Below, one piece after another: positions 1-7,960 of a stretch of DNA of 64,000 nucleotides. The DNA lies in contig NZ_BKAU01000001.1 in NCBI RefSeq assembly GCF_007992715.1, positions 806,001-870,000 on the forward strand. Direction: 5' to 3'. Source of the stretch: Chitinophaga cymbidii (GTDB lineage: Bacteria; Bacteroidota; Bacteroidia; Chitinophagales; Chitinophagaceae). Both the position numbers and the translations under genes were made by a program. The notes below the pieces were generated by a model. That model was not told where the DNA came from. It ran no database searches and saw nothing but the letters and a program-made list of their open reading frames with translations. Position 1 is the stretch's first letter, and the number at the start of each line of letters is the position of its first letter.

Positions 1-59
1 CCCGTTACCTGGTAACCTTCAAGCAATTCATGGAAAACCCGGTAGCGATGCTCGTGTAA
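1..59 (+). CDS. 3' end of an unidentified gene (partial)
   Basis: The window opens inside a + strand reading frame, with codons in register from position 3. It ends RYLVTFKQFMENPVAMLV followed by TAA at 57-59. A strong terminator 24 bases further on supports this being a true gene end. Eighteen residues are too few to name a family. Confidence 0.55.
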   Translation, partial: RYLVTFKQFMENPVAMLV

Positions 60-82
60 CCGGGTGATTCAAAAAGATACGA

Positions 83-117
83 AAGGGTTGGTCTGTATCA
101 GGCCAACCCTTTTTTTT
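83..117 (+). terminator. Rho-independent terminator of the upstream partial gene
   Basis: Perfect 9-bp stem AAGGGTTGG (83-91) / CCAACCCTT (103-111) with an 11-base loop, running into an uninterrupted T tract to 117. Confidence 0.88.
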
Positions 118-239
118 GGCGAACAGCTTACTCCAAAATGCCAACCATACGCTGAATCTTTCCACATCAACCCTCTCAATCTGCTAATTGCATCAATCTT
201 TTTGCTAATTTTATAATCACACCCCCAAAACAACGTTCC

Positions 240-629
240 ATGCGTCACCCAACTCATGCGATCAACTGGTTTGAGATCCCTGTTTCACAATTCGACAGGG
301 CCAGGGCCTTTTACAGCGCTATTCTCGACGTAGCGATCACCGAAATGCAGCTCGGCGGGGACCGCCTGGGGCTGCTGGCATATGATGCCGAAAACGGCGG
401 TGTGGGCGGCGCCATCGTGGAAGGGCTGGACTATGTGCCCAGCCAGCGCGGCTGCATCATTTACCTGCATTGCGGTGACGACCTGAACGAAGTGCTCGAC
501 CGGGTGATCAGCGCCGGCGGACGCATTGAGCGGGATAAAACGCCCGTTTCCTATGAGCTGGACCTCGGCTTCCATGCCATTTTCATCGATACCGAAGGCA
601 ACCGCATCGGCCTGCATTCCCCGAAATAG
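240..629 (+). CDS. VOC-family (glyoxalase/bleomycin-resistance fold) protein
   Basis: 129 aa, one complete vicinal-oxygen-chelate domain made of two beta-alpha-beta-beta-beta halves. The first half opens INWFEIPVSQFDRARAFY, the usual VOC start in which the helix follows the first strand. The second half ends FIDTEGNRIGLHSPK, the usual 'D.EGN.iGL' finish that carries a metal-ligand position. Members are metal-dependent lyases, dioxygenases or binding proteins. Small stand-alone ones like this are usually of unknown substrate, and none can be inferred here. Length is typical. The ATG at 240 directly precedes the conserved strand; no Shine-Dalgarno sequence is evident, as is common in Bacteroidota. 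Confidence 0.85.
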   Translation: MRHPTHAINWFEIPVSQFDRARAFYSAILDVAITEMQLGGDRLGLLAYDAENGGVGGAIVEGLDYVPSQRGCIIYLHCGDDLNEVLDRVISAGGRIERDKTPVSYELDLGFHAIFIDTEGNRIGLHSPK

Positions 630-745
630 ACAATATCACCGTTTCGGCCGCGCCCACCATTTCATCCCCGCTGCTGCCGGCCATATCAGCTTGCATTTTC
701 CTTCCTCATCCGCAACATTCTTTTGCAATGGACGAATATTTCAAT

Positions 746-784
746 AAGTTTTGAAAGTTCAAAAACTTTACATACATTTGAAGC
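746..784 (+). promoter_or_regulatory. Promoter and probable autoregulatory operator of the GbsR/MarR gene
   Basis: A near-perfect inverted repeat (AAGTTTTGAA-AG-TTCAAAAACTT, 746-768; one extra A in the right arm) lies just upstream of a Bacteroidota -7 element TACATTTG (773-780). The start codon follows at 785. The core TGAAAGTTC recurs at 1347-1355 just before the next gene, suggesting that both promoters bind the same regulator. Confidence 0.6.
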
Positions 785-1291
785 ATGAAATTTTCTGATG
801 CAAAAGCACAATTCATCCAGGCCTGGGGATTGCTCGGCGCGCAATGGGGCATCAACCGCACCATGGCGCAGATCCACGCCCTCCTGCTCATCGCGCCGGA
901 ACCCATGAGCGCCGAAGAGATCATGGAGGCGCTGGACATCTCCCGCGGGAACGCCAACATGAACGTCCGGGAGCTGATGAACTGGGGGATTGTGGAAAAA
1001 GTACTGGTGCCGGGAGAACGCAAAGAGTTTTTCGTAGCAGAAAAAGATATCTGGAAAGTAGGCACCGCCATTGCGCGGGAAAGAAAGAAACGGGAACTGG
1101 ACCCCGTGCTGAAAGTGCTCCTGCAGCTCAACAAGATCGATGGCGACCAGAAAGACAAACACATCAAAGCCTTCCGCGAAACCATCCAGAACATCCAGAA
1201 ATTCGCGCATCAGACCGATGCCGCCCTCAACGCCTTTATCAAGTCCGAAGAGAACTGGTTCTACAGCACCCTGCTGAAAGTGATCCGCTGA
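785..1291 (+). CDS. GbsR/MarR-family transcriptional regulator
   Basis: 168 aa. Residues about 5-90 form a winged helix-turn-helix: GINRTMAQIHALLLIAPEPM, then MSAEEIMEALDISRGNANMN as the recognition region and wing residues around VPGERKEFF. The C-terminal half (about 95-168) is helical and probably mediates dimerisation. This is the GbsR branch of the MarR superfamily, small repressors whose best known member controls glycine-betaine synthesis genes; the ligand here is unknown. The gene sits 70 bp upstream of an epimerase gene in the same direction. A TGAAAGTTC core lies in front of both, so auto-repression and co-regulation of the epimerase are likely (inference). The start is fixed by the -7 element five bases upstream. 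Confidence 0.85.
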   Translation: MKFSDAKAQFIQAWGLLGAQWGINRTMAQIHALLLIAPEPMSAEEIMEALDISRGNANMNVRELMNWGIVEKVLVPGERKEFFVAEKDIWKVGTAIARERKKRELDPVLKVLLQLNKIDGDQKDKHIKAFRETIQNIQKFAHQTDAALNAFIKSEENWFYSTLLKVIR

Positions 1292-1346
1292 TAACAGCCA
1301 TCACCATGCAGTTAAAAAACACACATCAATATATTTCAATTTTTTC

Positions 1347-1355
1347 TGAAAGTTC
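1347..1355 (+). promoter_or_regulatory. Second copy of the TGAAAGTTC operator core
   Basis: TGAAAGTTC lies seven bases before the epimerase ATG at 1362 and matches the centre of the operator at 746-768. The flanks are less palindromic, so it may be a weaker or half site. Confidence 0.35.
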
Positions 1356-1361
1356 TATACA

Positions 1362-2306
1362 ATGAAAAACAAAACCATCGTCATCGCCGGAGGAACAGGA
1401 TTTATAGGTGAAGGACTGATCGATTATTTCAGCGAAAACAACCAGCTGATCATCCTCTCCCGCCAGCCTCAAACAGACCGCCCGAATGTAACTTACCGAT
1501 ACTGGGACGGCCGCAGCCTGGGCGAATGGGCGGCATCCCTCGAAGGGGCGGACCTGCTCATCAACCTCGCCGGCAAAAGCGTGAACTGCCGCTATACCGA
1601 AGCCAACAAGGCCGCGATCTTCGCCAGCCGCACAAACAGTACTGCCATCCTCGGTGAAGCCGTGCGGCAAGCTAAAAACCCGCCCGCCCTGTGGATCAAT
1701 TCCGCCTCCGCCACCATCTACCGCCATGCGGAAGACCGCCCGATGGACGAAGCTAACGGCGAAATGGAAAATGACTTCTCCGTACAGGTCTGCAAAAAAT
1801 GGGAAAAGACATTCAACGATATCACCCTGCCGCATACACGAAAAATTGTGCTGCGCATCGCGGTGACGCTCGGCAAACAGGGCGGCGTGATGACGCCTTA
1901 TCTGAACCTCGTGAAATTCGGGCTGGGCGGCCACCAGGGCAGCGGCCGCCAGATGTTCAGCTGGGTGCACATCGAAGACGTGGCCCGCATGATGGAATGG
2001 TTGTACGAACACCCCGAATGCAGCGGCACCTACAATTGCAGCGCCCCGAACCCTGTCACCAACAAAATCTTCATGCAAACGCTGCGGAAAGCCGCAGGCC
2101 ACGCTTTCGGGCTTCCCGCATTTGAATGGATGTTACAGATAGGCGCCGCATTGATCGGCACGGAAACGGAACTGCTGCTGAAAAGCCGCTGGGTATTGCC
2201 CGCGCGTATTACGCAGGCCGGGTTTACGTTCAGATACCCGCATTTGCAGGGCGCTTTTGAAAATATCATCGGTGCATTGCCGAGGCGGCGGTATCATTTG
2301 TTCTGA
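1362..2306 (+). CDS. TIGR01777-family NAD(P)-dependent epimerase/sugar-nucleotide-type SDR
   Basis: 314 aa extended short-chain dehydrogenase. The N-terminal Rossmann fold carries GGTGFIGEGL (about residues 10-19). Then come NLAGKSV (about 69-75), the substrate region NSASATIYRH (about 113-122), and a C-terminal DUF1731-like segment with LPAFEWMLQIGAAL and LKSRWVLPARITQAGF. The canonical YxxxK tyrosine region appears altered (SATIYRH), as is usual in TIGR01777/SDR39U1/YfcH proteins. Their biochemical role is poorly defined. The preceding GbsR/MarR regulator is probably linked to it. The 3' end overlaps the convergent GH43 gene by 13 bases. Confidence 0.85.
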   Translation: MKNKTIVIAGGTGFIGEGLIDYFSENNQLIILSRQPQTDRPNVTYRYWDGRSLGEWAASLEGADLLINLAGKSVNCRYTEANKAAIFASRTNSTAILGEAVRQAKNPPALWINSASATIYRHAEDRPMDEANGEMENDFSVQVCKKWEKTFNDITLPHTRKIVLRIAVTLGKQGGVMTPYLNLVKFGLGGHQGSGRQMFSWVHIEDVARMMEWLYEHPECSGTYNCSAPNPVTNKIFMQTLRKAAGHAFGLPAFEWMLQIGAALIGTETELLLKSRWVLPARITQAGFTFRYPHLQGAFENIIGALPRRRYHLF

Positions 2307-3217
2307 TCCACCGAAAGCCATTTGAACGTGCCGGGCAGCACTTCAGGCAATGTTCCCTTCCAGTTCATTTCCATGATCACCGTCTTCCGCGGCCCTACTT
2401 TCTGCGCATTGAAATGCGTATGGAAAACATAATACCATTTGCCTTTAACAGCGAGCACATCCCCGTGCCCGGAGCCGTTCGCGCCGGTGTTATGCCGGCT
2501 GATCACCGGGTTGTTAGGGATACGGGTGAAGGGGCCAAGCGGGGAATCGGCCACAGCCACGCCTACCGCATAATCGATATTCCTGAAATCGTTGCAGGAA
2601 AAGAACAGATAATAGCGGCCGTTCTTTTTGATCATCGTAGGCCCTTCGGCAACAGGCCACGGCGCATGCTGCGTGTTCTCCCAACCGGTATCCGCATGAA
2701 TGCATTCCCGCAAAGTGCCGGGTATGACGGCGGACAGGTCATCTTTCATCTCTCCCACGAAAATGCGGTTGCCTTTGTCCAGCCGCACATGATAGAGGTA
2801 GATCTTTCCGCCATCAAAAAAGACGAACGGATCGATCTGCTTGCCGGATGCGGGCAGCGGTTCGCGGAGCTGCTGGCGGAAAGGCCCCTCCGGCCGGTCG
2901 CTCACCGCTATGGCGATGGATTCATTGGCCGTATAAGCCATGTAGAATTTTTTTCCGTAGCGGAACACCTGCGGCGCCCAGAAGCCGTGGTCGCCGAAAG
3001 CATCGCCCTTTTTCAGGGCAAACCCTCTGTCCGTCCAGTTTACGAGGTCGCCAGACGTATATACCGGAATGCCAAGGTTCGCGTTGGCACCATTTGTGCC
3101 GTAAGCATAATACTTCCCTTTGTAAGTAAAGACCGTAGGGTCCGCCAGCAACAGCGGCGTACTGTCTTTTACCGGCAGCAGCGAAGGAAGCAGCAGGAGC
3201 AATGTGATCAGATTCAT
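2294..3217 (-). CDS. Glycoside hydrolase family 43 enzyme, secreted
   Basis: 307 aa with an N-terminal hydrophobic signal segment (MNLITLLLLLPSLLPV). GH43 enzymes are five-bladed propellers acting on arabinose- or xylose-containing glycans by inversion. The three acidic catalytic positions can be placed: general base Asp in LLADPTVFTYKGKYY (about residue 26), pKa-modulating Asp in IDPFVFFDGGKIYLYH (about 131), and general acid Glu in VAEGPTMIKKNGRYY (about 189). GNGSGHGDVL near 250 matches the conserved late blade. There is no carbohydrate-binding module and no SusC/D neighbours, so it is an orphan GH43, probably periplasmic or surface. Specificity cannot be read from the sequence. Confidence 0.88.
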   Translation of the reverse strand: MNLITLLLLLPSLLPVKDSTPLLLADPTVFTYKGKYYAYGTNGANANLGIPVYTSGDLVNWTDRGFALKKGDAFGDHGFWAPQVFRYGKKFYMAYTANESIAIAVSDRPEGPFRQQLREPLPASGKQIDPFVFFDGGKIYLYHVRLDKGNRIFVGEMKDDLSAVIPGTLRECIHADTGWENTQHAPWPVAEGPTMIKKNGRYYLFFSCNDFRNIDYAVGVAVADSPLGPFTRIPNNPVISRHNTGANGSGHGDVLAVKGKWYYVFHTHFNAQKVGPRKTVIMEMNWKGTLPEVLPGTFKWLSVDQNK

Positions 3218-3245
3218 ACCATAAAAATATCCTTATTTTTACATT

Positions 3246-3614
3246 ATGAGTACACCAAAACTTACCGTAGTCATCGGCGCGTCGCCTAACCCGCAGCGAT
3301 ACAGCTTCCTGGCCGTGAACCGCCTCCGCGCCAACGGGCACCCCGTAGTGGCGATCGGCAAAAGGGCCGGTGTAATTGGCGATACGCCTGTGCTCGCGGA
3401 ACACCCCGCGCTGGAAAACGTAGATACGGTAACGTTATACCTCAACCCCACGCGCCAGCAGGAGTATTACGACTACATCTTCAGCCTGCACCCCAAACGC
3501 ATCATCTTCAACCCCGGCACGGAAAACACCGAACTGATCAGCATGGCGAAGGAAAAAGGCATTGAAACCCTCGAAGCCTGTACGCTGGTAATGCTGAGCA
3601 CGGGGCAATATTGA
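3246..3614 (+). CDS. CoA-binding domain protein (YccU-like)
   Basis: 122 aa, one Rossmann-type CoA_binding_2 domain. The N-terminal VVIGASPNPQRYSFLAVNRL is the nucleotide-binding beta-alpha-beta. NPGTENTELISMAKEKGIE in the C-terminal half matches the family's 'pG..n.e....a...Gi' segment. The domain resembles the CoA-binding part of succinyl-CoA synthetase alpha; stand-alone members bind CoA in vitro but have no settled role. It is transcribed divergently from the GH43 gene, 28 bp apart. Confidence 0.82.
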   Translation: MSTPKLTVVIGASPNPQRYSFLAVNRLRANGHPVVAIGKRAGVIGDTPVLAEHPALENVDTVTLYLNPTRQQEYYDYIFSLHPKRIIFNPGTENTELISMAKEKGIETLEACTLVMLSTGQY

Positions 3615-3650
3615 TAAGGCGGCAGCTTCCGATACCCGCCACGAGCTCCT

Positions 3651-3669
3651 GTGACGGTTCATCCGTCAC
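3651..3669. terminator. Hairpin downstream of the CoA-binding gene
   Basis: Perfect 7-bp stem GTGACGG/CCGTCAC with loop TTCAT, 37 bases after the stop codon. There is no T tract, so it may be a processing or stabilising structure rather than an intrinsic terminator. The remaining ~160 bases before 3830 hold no gene that I can support. Confidence 0.4.
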
Positions 3670-3829
3670 CTGCTTTACAAAAACTTCATTTCAACCCCAC
3701 CCCTACTGCCGTTATTTTTCGTATATTCGGATAATATATCATGCATTTTGTTACCCCTTTTCGGCCAAAGACCCATCAGACCGGCATATAGTTATAACCG
3801 TTAGTACTCATCTTTAAAACTGCTGATCC

Positions 3830-4303
3830 ATGAAATGGAGAAGATTCAATGGCGATCCCATCAATCTGCCCGTCAAGGAGGAGGTGCGTCAGGCCATCGT
3901 CCGCGAGACCGCGGCCGGCCACCGTTTAAAGGTTTGCATCGGCACCGACTCCCAGGTGAAAGGGCCGGATACGGAATTTGCCACCGTTATTGTGTTCCTG
4001 CGTGAAGGCCACGGCGGGTTCATGTTCATTCACAACGAAAGAACGAAAGACGTTTATTCGATCAAGGAAAGGATGTTGGTGGAAGTCGCCAAAAGCATCG
4101 AGATCGCTTATGAGCTGTGCGACCTGTTCACGGAATATGACGTGGATATGGAAGTACATGCGGACATCAACACCAATCCCCAGTTCAAAAGCAACCTGGC
4201 GCTGCGCGAGGCCATGGGTTACATCCTGGGTATGGGCTTTGCATTCAAGGCCAAGCCCGAAGCCTTTGCCAGCAGCAGCTGCGCGAACAAGATCGTGAAC
4301 TAG
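3830..4303 (+). CDS. YkuK/DUF458-family RNase H-like protein
   Basis: 157 aa. KVCIGTDSQVKGPDTEFATV (about 27-46) is the acidic first strand expected of the RNase H-like DUF458 fold. The pattern continues with YELCDLFTEYDVDMEVHADI (about 90-109), whose Asp/Glu cluster could bind metal, and ends with GMGFAFKAKPEAFASSSCAN, the family's conserved tail with its Ser/Cys run. B. subtilis YkuK is the named relative and its function is unproven. Monocistronic by position: 215 bp upstream gap and a convergent neighbour downstream. Confidence 0.75.
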   Translation: MKWRRFNGDPINLPVKEEVRQAIVRETAAGHRLKVCIGTDSQVKGPDTEFATVIVFLREGHGGFMFIHNERTKDVYSIKERMLVEVAKSIEIAYELCDLFTEYDVDMEVHADINTNPQFKSNLALREAMGYILGMGFAFKAKPEAFASSSCANKIVN

Positions 4304-4320
4304 CCCCGCGGCATTCTCTG

Positions 4321-4447
4321 AAAAGTCAAATGCCGCTCTCCCGGCATAATGTTATCACTATCCATAAAAGTGCCGCCTGCCCGGCATAACGCCATTATCA
4401 TCCTCTTTAATACCAAAGTGCTCCGTCTGCATAACGCTATCATCACC
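4321..4447. repeat. Three imperfect tandem hairpin repeats
   Basis: Three degenerate copies with ~46-bp periodicity: 4321-4358, 4366-4402 and 4414-4447. Copies 1 and 2 share AAAAGT, TGCCG, CCCGGCATAA and TTATCA. Copy 1 folds as ATGCCG/CGGCAT around CTCTCC and copy 2 as GTGCCG/CGGCAT; copy 3 keeps AAAGTGC, GCATAACG and ATCATCA but its stem has decayed. The array lies between the convergent YkuK-like gene and engB. Confidence 0.6.
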
Positions 4448-4452
4448 CCCTC

Positions 4453-5061
4453 TTACGCGATTCCGCGGAAGCGCATGTTCATCTCATCTATAAATTCCAG
4501 TATTTTATCCCGCCCCATTTTCTTCACGGTAGACGTAACATAATTCGCCGGCAGGAACTCCCAGTTCTCCCGCAGCTTGTTGAGGAAAGCCTTTACATTC
4601 CGGCTCGTATCCAGCTGGCTGTTTTTATCCGCCTTCGTAAACACCAGCTGGAAAGGCACCTGCCATTCACCCAGCTGGTTGATGAACTCGATATCGATCT
4701 TCTGCGGCGTTAACCGGCTGTCTATCAGCACAAAAACATTCACCAGGTTGGGGCGCTTGCGCAGGTAGTTTTCGATCATCTGCTCCCAGGAACGGCGCTG
4801 GCTCTGGGATACCTTCGCAAAGCCGTAGCCCGGCAAATCCACGATATACCACTCATTATTGATGAGGAAATGGTTGATCAGCTGCGTTTTACCCGGCGTG
4901 CCGGAAGTTTTGGCCAGCTTCTCGCGGCCCGTCAGCATATTGATCAGCGACGACTTCCCCACATTGGAGCGGCCGATGAAAGCGTACTCCGGCTTGTCGG
5001 GATTCGGGCATTTCTGCCAGTCCACATTACTGATCAGGTATTCAGCGGTTTTGATCACCAT
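4453..5061 (-). CDS. engB: Ribosome biogenesis GTPase EngB (YihA/YsxC)
   Basis: 202 aa TRAFAC-class GTPase. G1 is GRSNVGKS (30-37), followed by LTGREKLAKTSGTPGKTQ containing the G2 threonine. G3 is DLPGYG (about 74-79), G4 is TKAD (about 141-144), and the final STVKK segment matches the G5 region. EngB assists a late step of 50S subunit assembly and is essential in many bacteria. Length is normal for the short, single-domain family. It is transcribed divergently from ubiE with only 50 bp between the start codons, so the two promoters share one intergenic region. Confidence 0.95.
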   Translation of the reverse strand: MVIKTAEYLISNVDWQKCPNPDKPEYAFIGRSNVGKSSLINMLTGREKLAKTSGTPGKTQLINHFLINNEWYIVDLPGYGFAKVSQSQRRSWEQMIENYLRKRPNLVNVFVLIDSRLTPQKIDIEFINQLGEWQVPFQLVFTKADKNSQLDTSRNVKAFLNKLRENWEFLPANYVTSTVKKMGRDKILEFIDEMNMRFRGIA

Positions 5062-5096
5062 ATATTTTCCATTTGCGGCCCCTCGCTTAATTCCAT

Positions 5097-5104
5097 TAAC
5101 TTTG
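5097..5104 (+). promoter_or_regulatory. -7 element of ubiE
   Basis: TAACTTTG matches the Bacteroidota -7 consensus TAnnTTTG. The ATG is seven bases further on, implying a very short or absent leader. Confidence 0.6.
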
Positions 5105-5111
5105 CGCCACT

Positions 5112-5852
5112 ATGGCGAAAGATGTACAGAAAGTGGTTCCTTTTGAAGGGTCAAAATTAAGCAAGAAGGAGCAGATAGCCCACATGTTCGATGATATTGC
5201 GGGGAGATACGACTTCCTGAACCGTTTCATGAGCCTGGGGATAGACGTGGGATGGCGCAAAAAGGCCCTGAAACTGCTGGAACCGCTGCAACCCAAGGTC
5301 ATGCTGGACGTGGCCACCGGCACCGGCGACGTGGCCATTATGGCGGCGTACCGGCTGCGGCCCGAAAAGATCATCGGGATAGACATCTCCGAAGGCATGC
5401 TGGCGCTGGGCCGGGAAAAGGTGGCGAAGGCCGGCCTGAGCGATAAAATTACCCTTCAGGCGGGCGACAGCGAAACAATAAGTTTCCCGGATGAGACGTT
5501 TGATGCCATAACGGTCGCCTTTGGCGTAAGGAACTTCGAGCATCTGGAAAAGGGATTATCAGAGATGAGGCGGGTGCTCAAACCCGGTGGAAAAGCCGTG
5601 ATCCTGGAATTTTCCAATCCCGTCAAAACGCCCGTTAAGCAATTGTATAATTTTTATTTTCGCTACATTACGCCCTGGATCGGAAAATGGATCGCCAAAA
5701 ACAAAGCAGCCTATTCCTATCTGCCGGATTCCGTGAAAGCGTTCCCGCAGGGTCAGGCCATGTGCGATATTTTACACAAAACCGGGTTCCAGGCAGTTAC
5801 ATGCAAAACTTTAAGCTTCGGTATATGTTCCATCTACTCCGCTACCCGTTAA
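5112..5852 (+). CDS. ubiE: Demethylmenaquinone/ubiquinone C-methyltransferase UbiE (MenG)
   Basis: 246 aa class I SAM-dependent methyltransferase. Motif I is DVATGTGDVAI (about 68-78), the acidic loop is IGIDISEGML, AFGVRNFEHLEKG is the UbiE signature, and LKPGGKAVILEFSNP is the post-motif strand. It methylates demethylmenaquinone to menaquinone, the normal respiratory quinone in Bacteroidota, so MenG activity is the likely one. The C-terminal YSYLPDSVKAFPQGQAM is also diagnostic. The end overlaps porT, an adjacency common in this phylum, so the two are probably co-transcribed. Confidence 0.95.
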   Translation: MAKDVQKVVPFEGSKLSKKEQIAHMFDDIAGRYDFLNRFMSLGIDVGWRKKALKLLEPLQPKVMLDVATGTGDVAIMAAYRLRPEKIIGIDISEGMLALGREKVAKAGLSDKITLQAGDSETISFPDETFDAITVAFGVRNFEHLEKGLSEMRRVLKPGGKAVILEFSNPVKTPVKQLYNFYFRYITPWIGKWIAKNKAAYSYLPDSVKAFPQGQAMCDILHKTGFQAVTCKTLSFGICSIYSATR

Positions 5853-6523
5853 TAGCGGCTATCCTTCTGCTGACCGGCAGCATGACCGCCAGTGCGCAGA
5901 TGAACATGGAAGAACATGACCGCAAACCCTATTATTTCGGCATCACCCTCGCCGTCAATCAATCCAACTTCAAACTTTCCCATTCAGACCTTTTCCTGAA
6001 AGGGGATTCCATCATGGTGGCGGAACCGTTGAAAACCATCGGCTTCAACCTGGGCCTGCTCGCCAACCTGCGGCTGAACCACCGCTTCGACCTGCGCGTG
6101 AACCCGCAGCTGGTATTCGCCAACAAAAACCTCTTCTACAAGGAAAATTATCCCGAACGCGATACGGAAAAGAAGATCGAGTCCATCCTCCTCACCTTTC
6201 CTTTCCAGTTCAAATTCAAATCAGACCGCATCAACAATATGCGCGTATACACCATCGCCGGGCTGAAATTCGATTACGACCTTTCTTCCAATGCCCGCGC
6301 CCGCCGCGCGGAAGACCTCGTGAAGATCGGCAAGATGGATTACGGTTATGAAATCGGAGCGGGATTTGAATTTTATATGCCGAGCTTCATCTTCACACCT
6401 GAATTCAAGATCAGCAACGGCATCGGCAATGTACACGTGAAAGACCCCAACCTCCGCTATTCCAACGTGATCGACCAGCTTAAATCCCGCACGATCGTAT
6501 TTTCCATTCACCTGCAGGGTTAA
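5825..6523 (+). CDS. porT: Outer-membrane beta-barrel protein PorT (T9SS/gliding)
   Basis: 232 aa from the ATG at 5825; another in-frame ATG at 5801 would add eight residues. Both lie inside the 3' end of ubiE, giving a 28- or 52-base overlap. A signal peptide (MFHLLRYPLIAAILLLTGSM then TASAQ) precedes a barrel of alternating strands, e.g. PYYFGITLAVNQSNFKLSHS, and DYGYEIGAGFEFYMPSFIFT near the C terminus. PorT is an outer-membrane component needed for the type IX secretion system; the UbiE-PorT gene order is a good identifier. A protein at 21991-23571 carries a T9SS sorting domain, so the system is in use in this organism. Confidence 0.85.
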   Translation: MFHLLRYPLIAAILLLTGSMTASAQMNMEEHDRKPYYFGITLAVNQSNFKLSHSDLFLKGDSIMVAEPLKTIGFNLGLLANLRLNHRFDLRVNPQLVFANKNLFYKENYPERDTEKKIESILLTFPFQFKFKSDRINNMRVYTIAGLKFDYDLSSNARARRAEDLVKIGKMDYGYEIGAGFEFYMPSFIFTPEFKISNGIGNVHVKDPNLRYSNVIDQLKSRTIVFSIHLQG

Positions 6524-6535
6524 AACGGAAAACGG

Positions 6536-6543
6536 TAACTTTG
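6536..6543 (+). promoter_or_regulatory. -7 element of the dihydroorotase gene
   Basis: TAACTTTG with the ATG four bases after it. It lies 12 bases beyond the porT stop, so the downstream gene has its own promoter. Confidence 0.6.
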
Positions 6544-6547
6544 CGGC

Positions 6548-7885
6548 ATGCAAAATACCATCATCAAAAATATATCGGTCGTAAATGAAGGCGCCACCAG
6601 GGTGCAGGACGTGCTTTTCCGTAACGGGCGCATTGAAAAGATCGCCGCGCAGATCAGCGAAACCGGCACAGAGATCAACGGGGAAGGCAAATACCTGCTG
6701 CCGGGGGTGATCGACGACCAGGTGCACTTCCGCGAGCCCGGCCTGACGCACAAGGCCAACATCCATTCAGAAGCCCGCGCGGCCGTTGCCGGCGGCACCA
6801 CCAGCTTCATGGAAATGCCCAACACCAATCCCCCCGCCGTGACACAGGAAAAGCTGGAAGAGAAATACGCCATCGCCGCGCAAGGCTCCCTCGCCAACTA
6901 TTCCTTTTTCATGGGCGTGGCGAACGACAATGCCGAAGAAGTGCTGAAGGCCAATGCCAAAAAAGACCGCATATGCGGGGTGAAGATATTCATGGGCTCT
7001 TCCACCGGCAACATGCTGGTAGACAACTATCTTACGCTGGAAAAGATCTTCTCCGAAACCGAGCTGCTGATCGCCACCCACTGCGAAGATGAGAAGATCA
7101 TCCGCGCCAATATGGAAAAGTACAAACAGGAAAAAGGCGATGCCCTCACCGCCGCCGATCATCCGCTGATCCGCAACGAAGAAGCCTGTTTTGAATCTTC
7201 CCTCGTAGCCATCCAGTTCGCCAAGAAACATAACTCCCGCCTGCATATCCTGCATATTTCCACCGAAAAGGAATTGCAGCTCTTCGGCAACCTGCTGCCG
7301 CTGACCGAAAAAAGGATCACCGCGGAAGTTTGCGTACACCACCTCTGGTTTACCGCTGACGACTACACGCAATATGGCAACCTCATCAAATGCAATCCCG
7401 CCATCAAAGCGCCGCACCACCGTGAAGCGCTCTGGAACGGGCTGCTGGACGACCGGCTGGACATCATCGCCACCGACCACGCGCCGCACACCTGGGACGA
7501 AAAGCAGCAAGCCTATCTGCAGGCGCCCTCCGGCGTGCCACTGGTGCAGCACAGCCTGCTCATGATGCTGGAATCCGTGAAAGCCGGCCGCTTCTCCATC
7601 GAAAAAATGGTGGAAAAGATGAGCCACGCCCCGGCACAGTGCTTCCGGATCAAAGAAAGAGGCTACCTGCGCGAAGGGTATCATGCGGACGCGGTGATCG
7701 TGGACATGGAGCAATCCACCACCGTATCGAAAGACAATATTCACTACCATTGCGGATGGAGCCCCTTCCAGGGATATACCTTCCCCGCGGCAGTGACGCA
7801 TACCTTCGTCAACGGCCACCTCGCATACGAGAACGGCACCTTCAATGAGAACCAGCGAGGACAACGGTTGCTGTTCAATGTGTAA
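6548..7885 (+). CDS. pyrC: Dihydroorotase
   Basis: 445 aa amidohydrolase-fold enzyme of pyrimidine synthesis, catalysing reversible cyclisation of carbamoyl-aspartate to dihydroorotate. Landmarks: metal-binding DDQVHFREPG (about 57-66); GVKIFMGSSTGNM, whose Lys is the expected carboxylated lysine; ATHCEDEKII; LHILHISTEKE; and DIIATDHAPHTWDEK with the catalytic Asp. In the canonical HxH metal motif the first His is Gln here (QVH). I believe this substitution is shared by Bacteroidota dihydroorotases, so it is probably a lineage variant rather than inactivation. A separate pyrD lies at 42.7 kb; the pyrimidine genes are scattered. Confidence 0.92.
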   Translation: MQNTIIKNISVVNEGATRVQDVLFRNGRIEKIAAQISETGTEINGEGKYLLPGVIDDQVHFREPGLTHKANIHSEARAAVAGGTTSFMEMPNTNPPAVTQEKLEEKYAIAAQGSLANYSFFMGVANDNAEEVLKANAKKDRICGVKIFMGSSTGNMLVDNYLTLEKIFSETELLIATHCEDEKIIRANMEKYKQEKGDALTAADHPLIRNEEACFESSLVAIQFAKKHNSRLHILHISTEKELQLFGNLLPLTEKRITAEVCVHHLWFTADDYTQYGNLIKCNPAIKAPHHREALWNGLLDDRLDIIATDHAPHTWDEKQQAYLQAPSGVPLVQHSLLMMLESVKAGRFSIEKMVEKMSHAPAQCFRIKERGYLREGYHADAVIVDMEQSTTVSKDNIHYHCGWSPFQGYTFPAAVTHTFVNGHLAYENGTFNENQRGQRLLFNV

Positions 7886-7960
7886 TTTTTATGGAAATTT
7901 CCAGGTCTGGCATCTACCTCCGTAACACGATACACTGTAAATTCACTAAAAAGTCTGCGA

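Noticed and set aside
2030..2269. Minus-strand frame inside the epimerase gene
   Set aside because: Shadow of the TIGR01777 gene; no recognisable domain.
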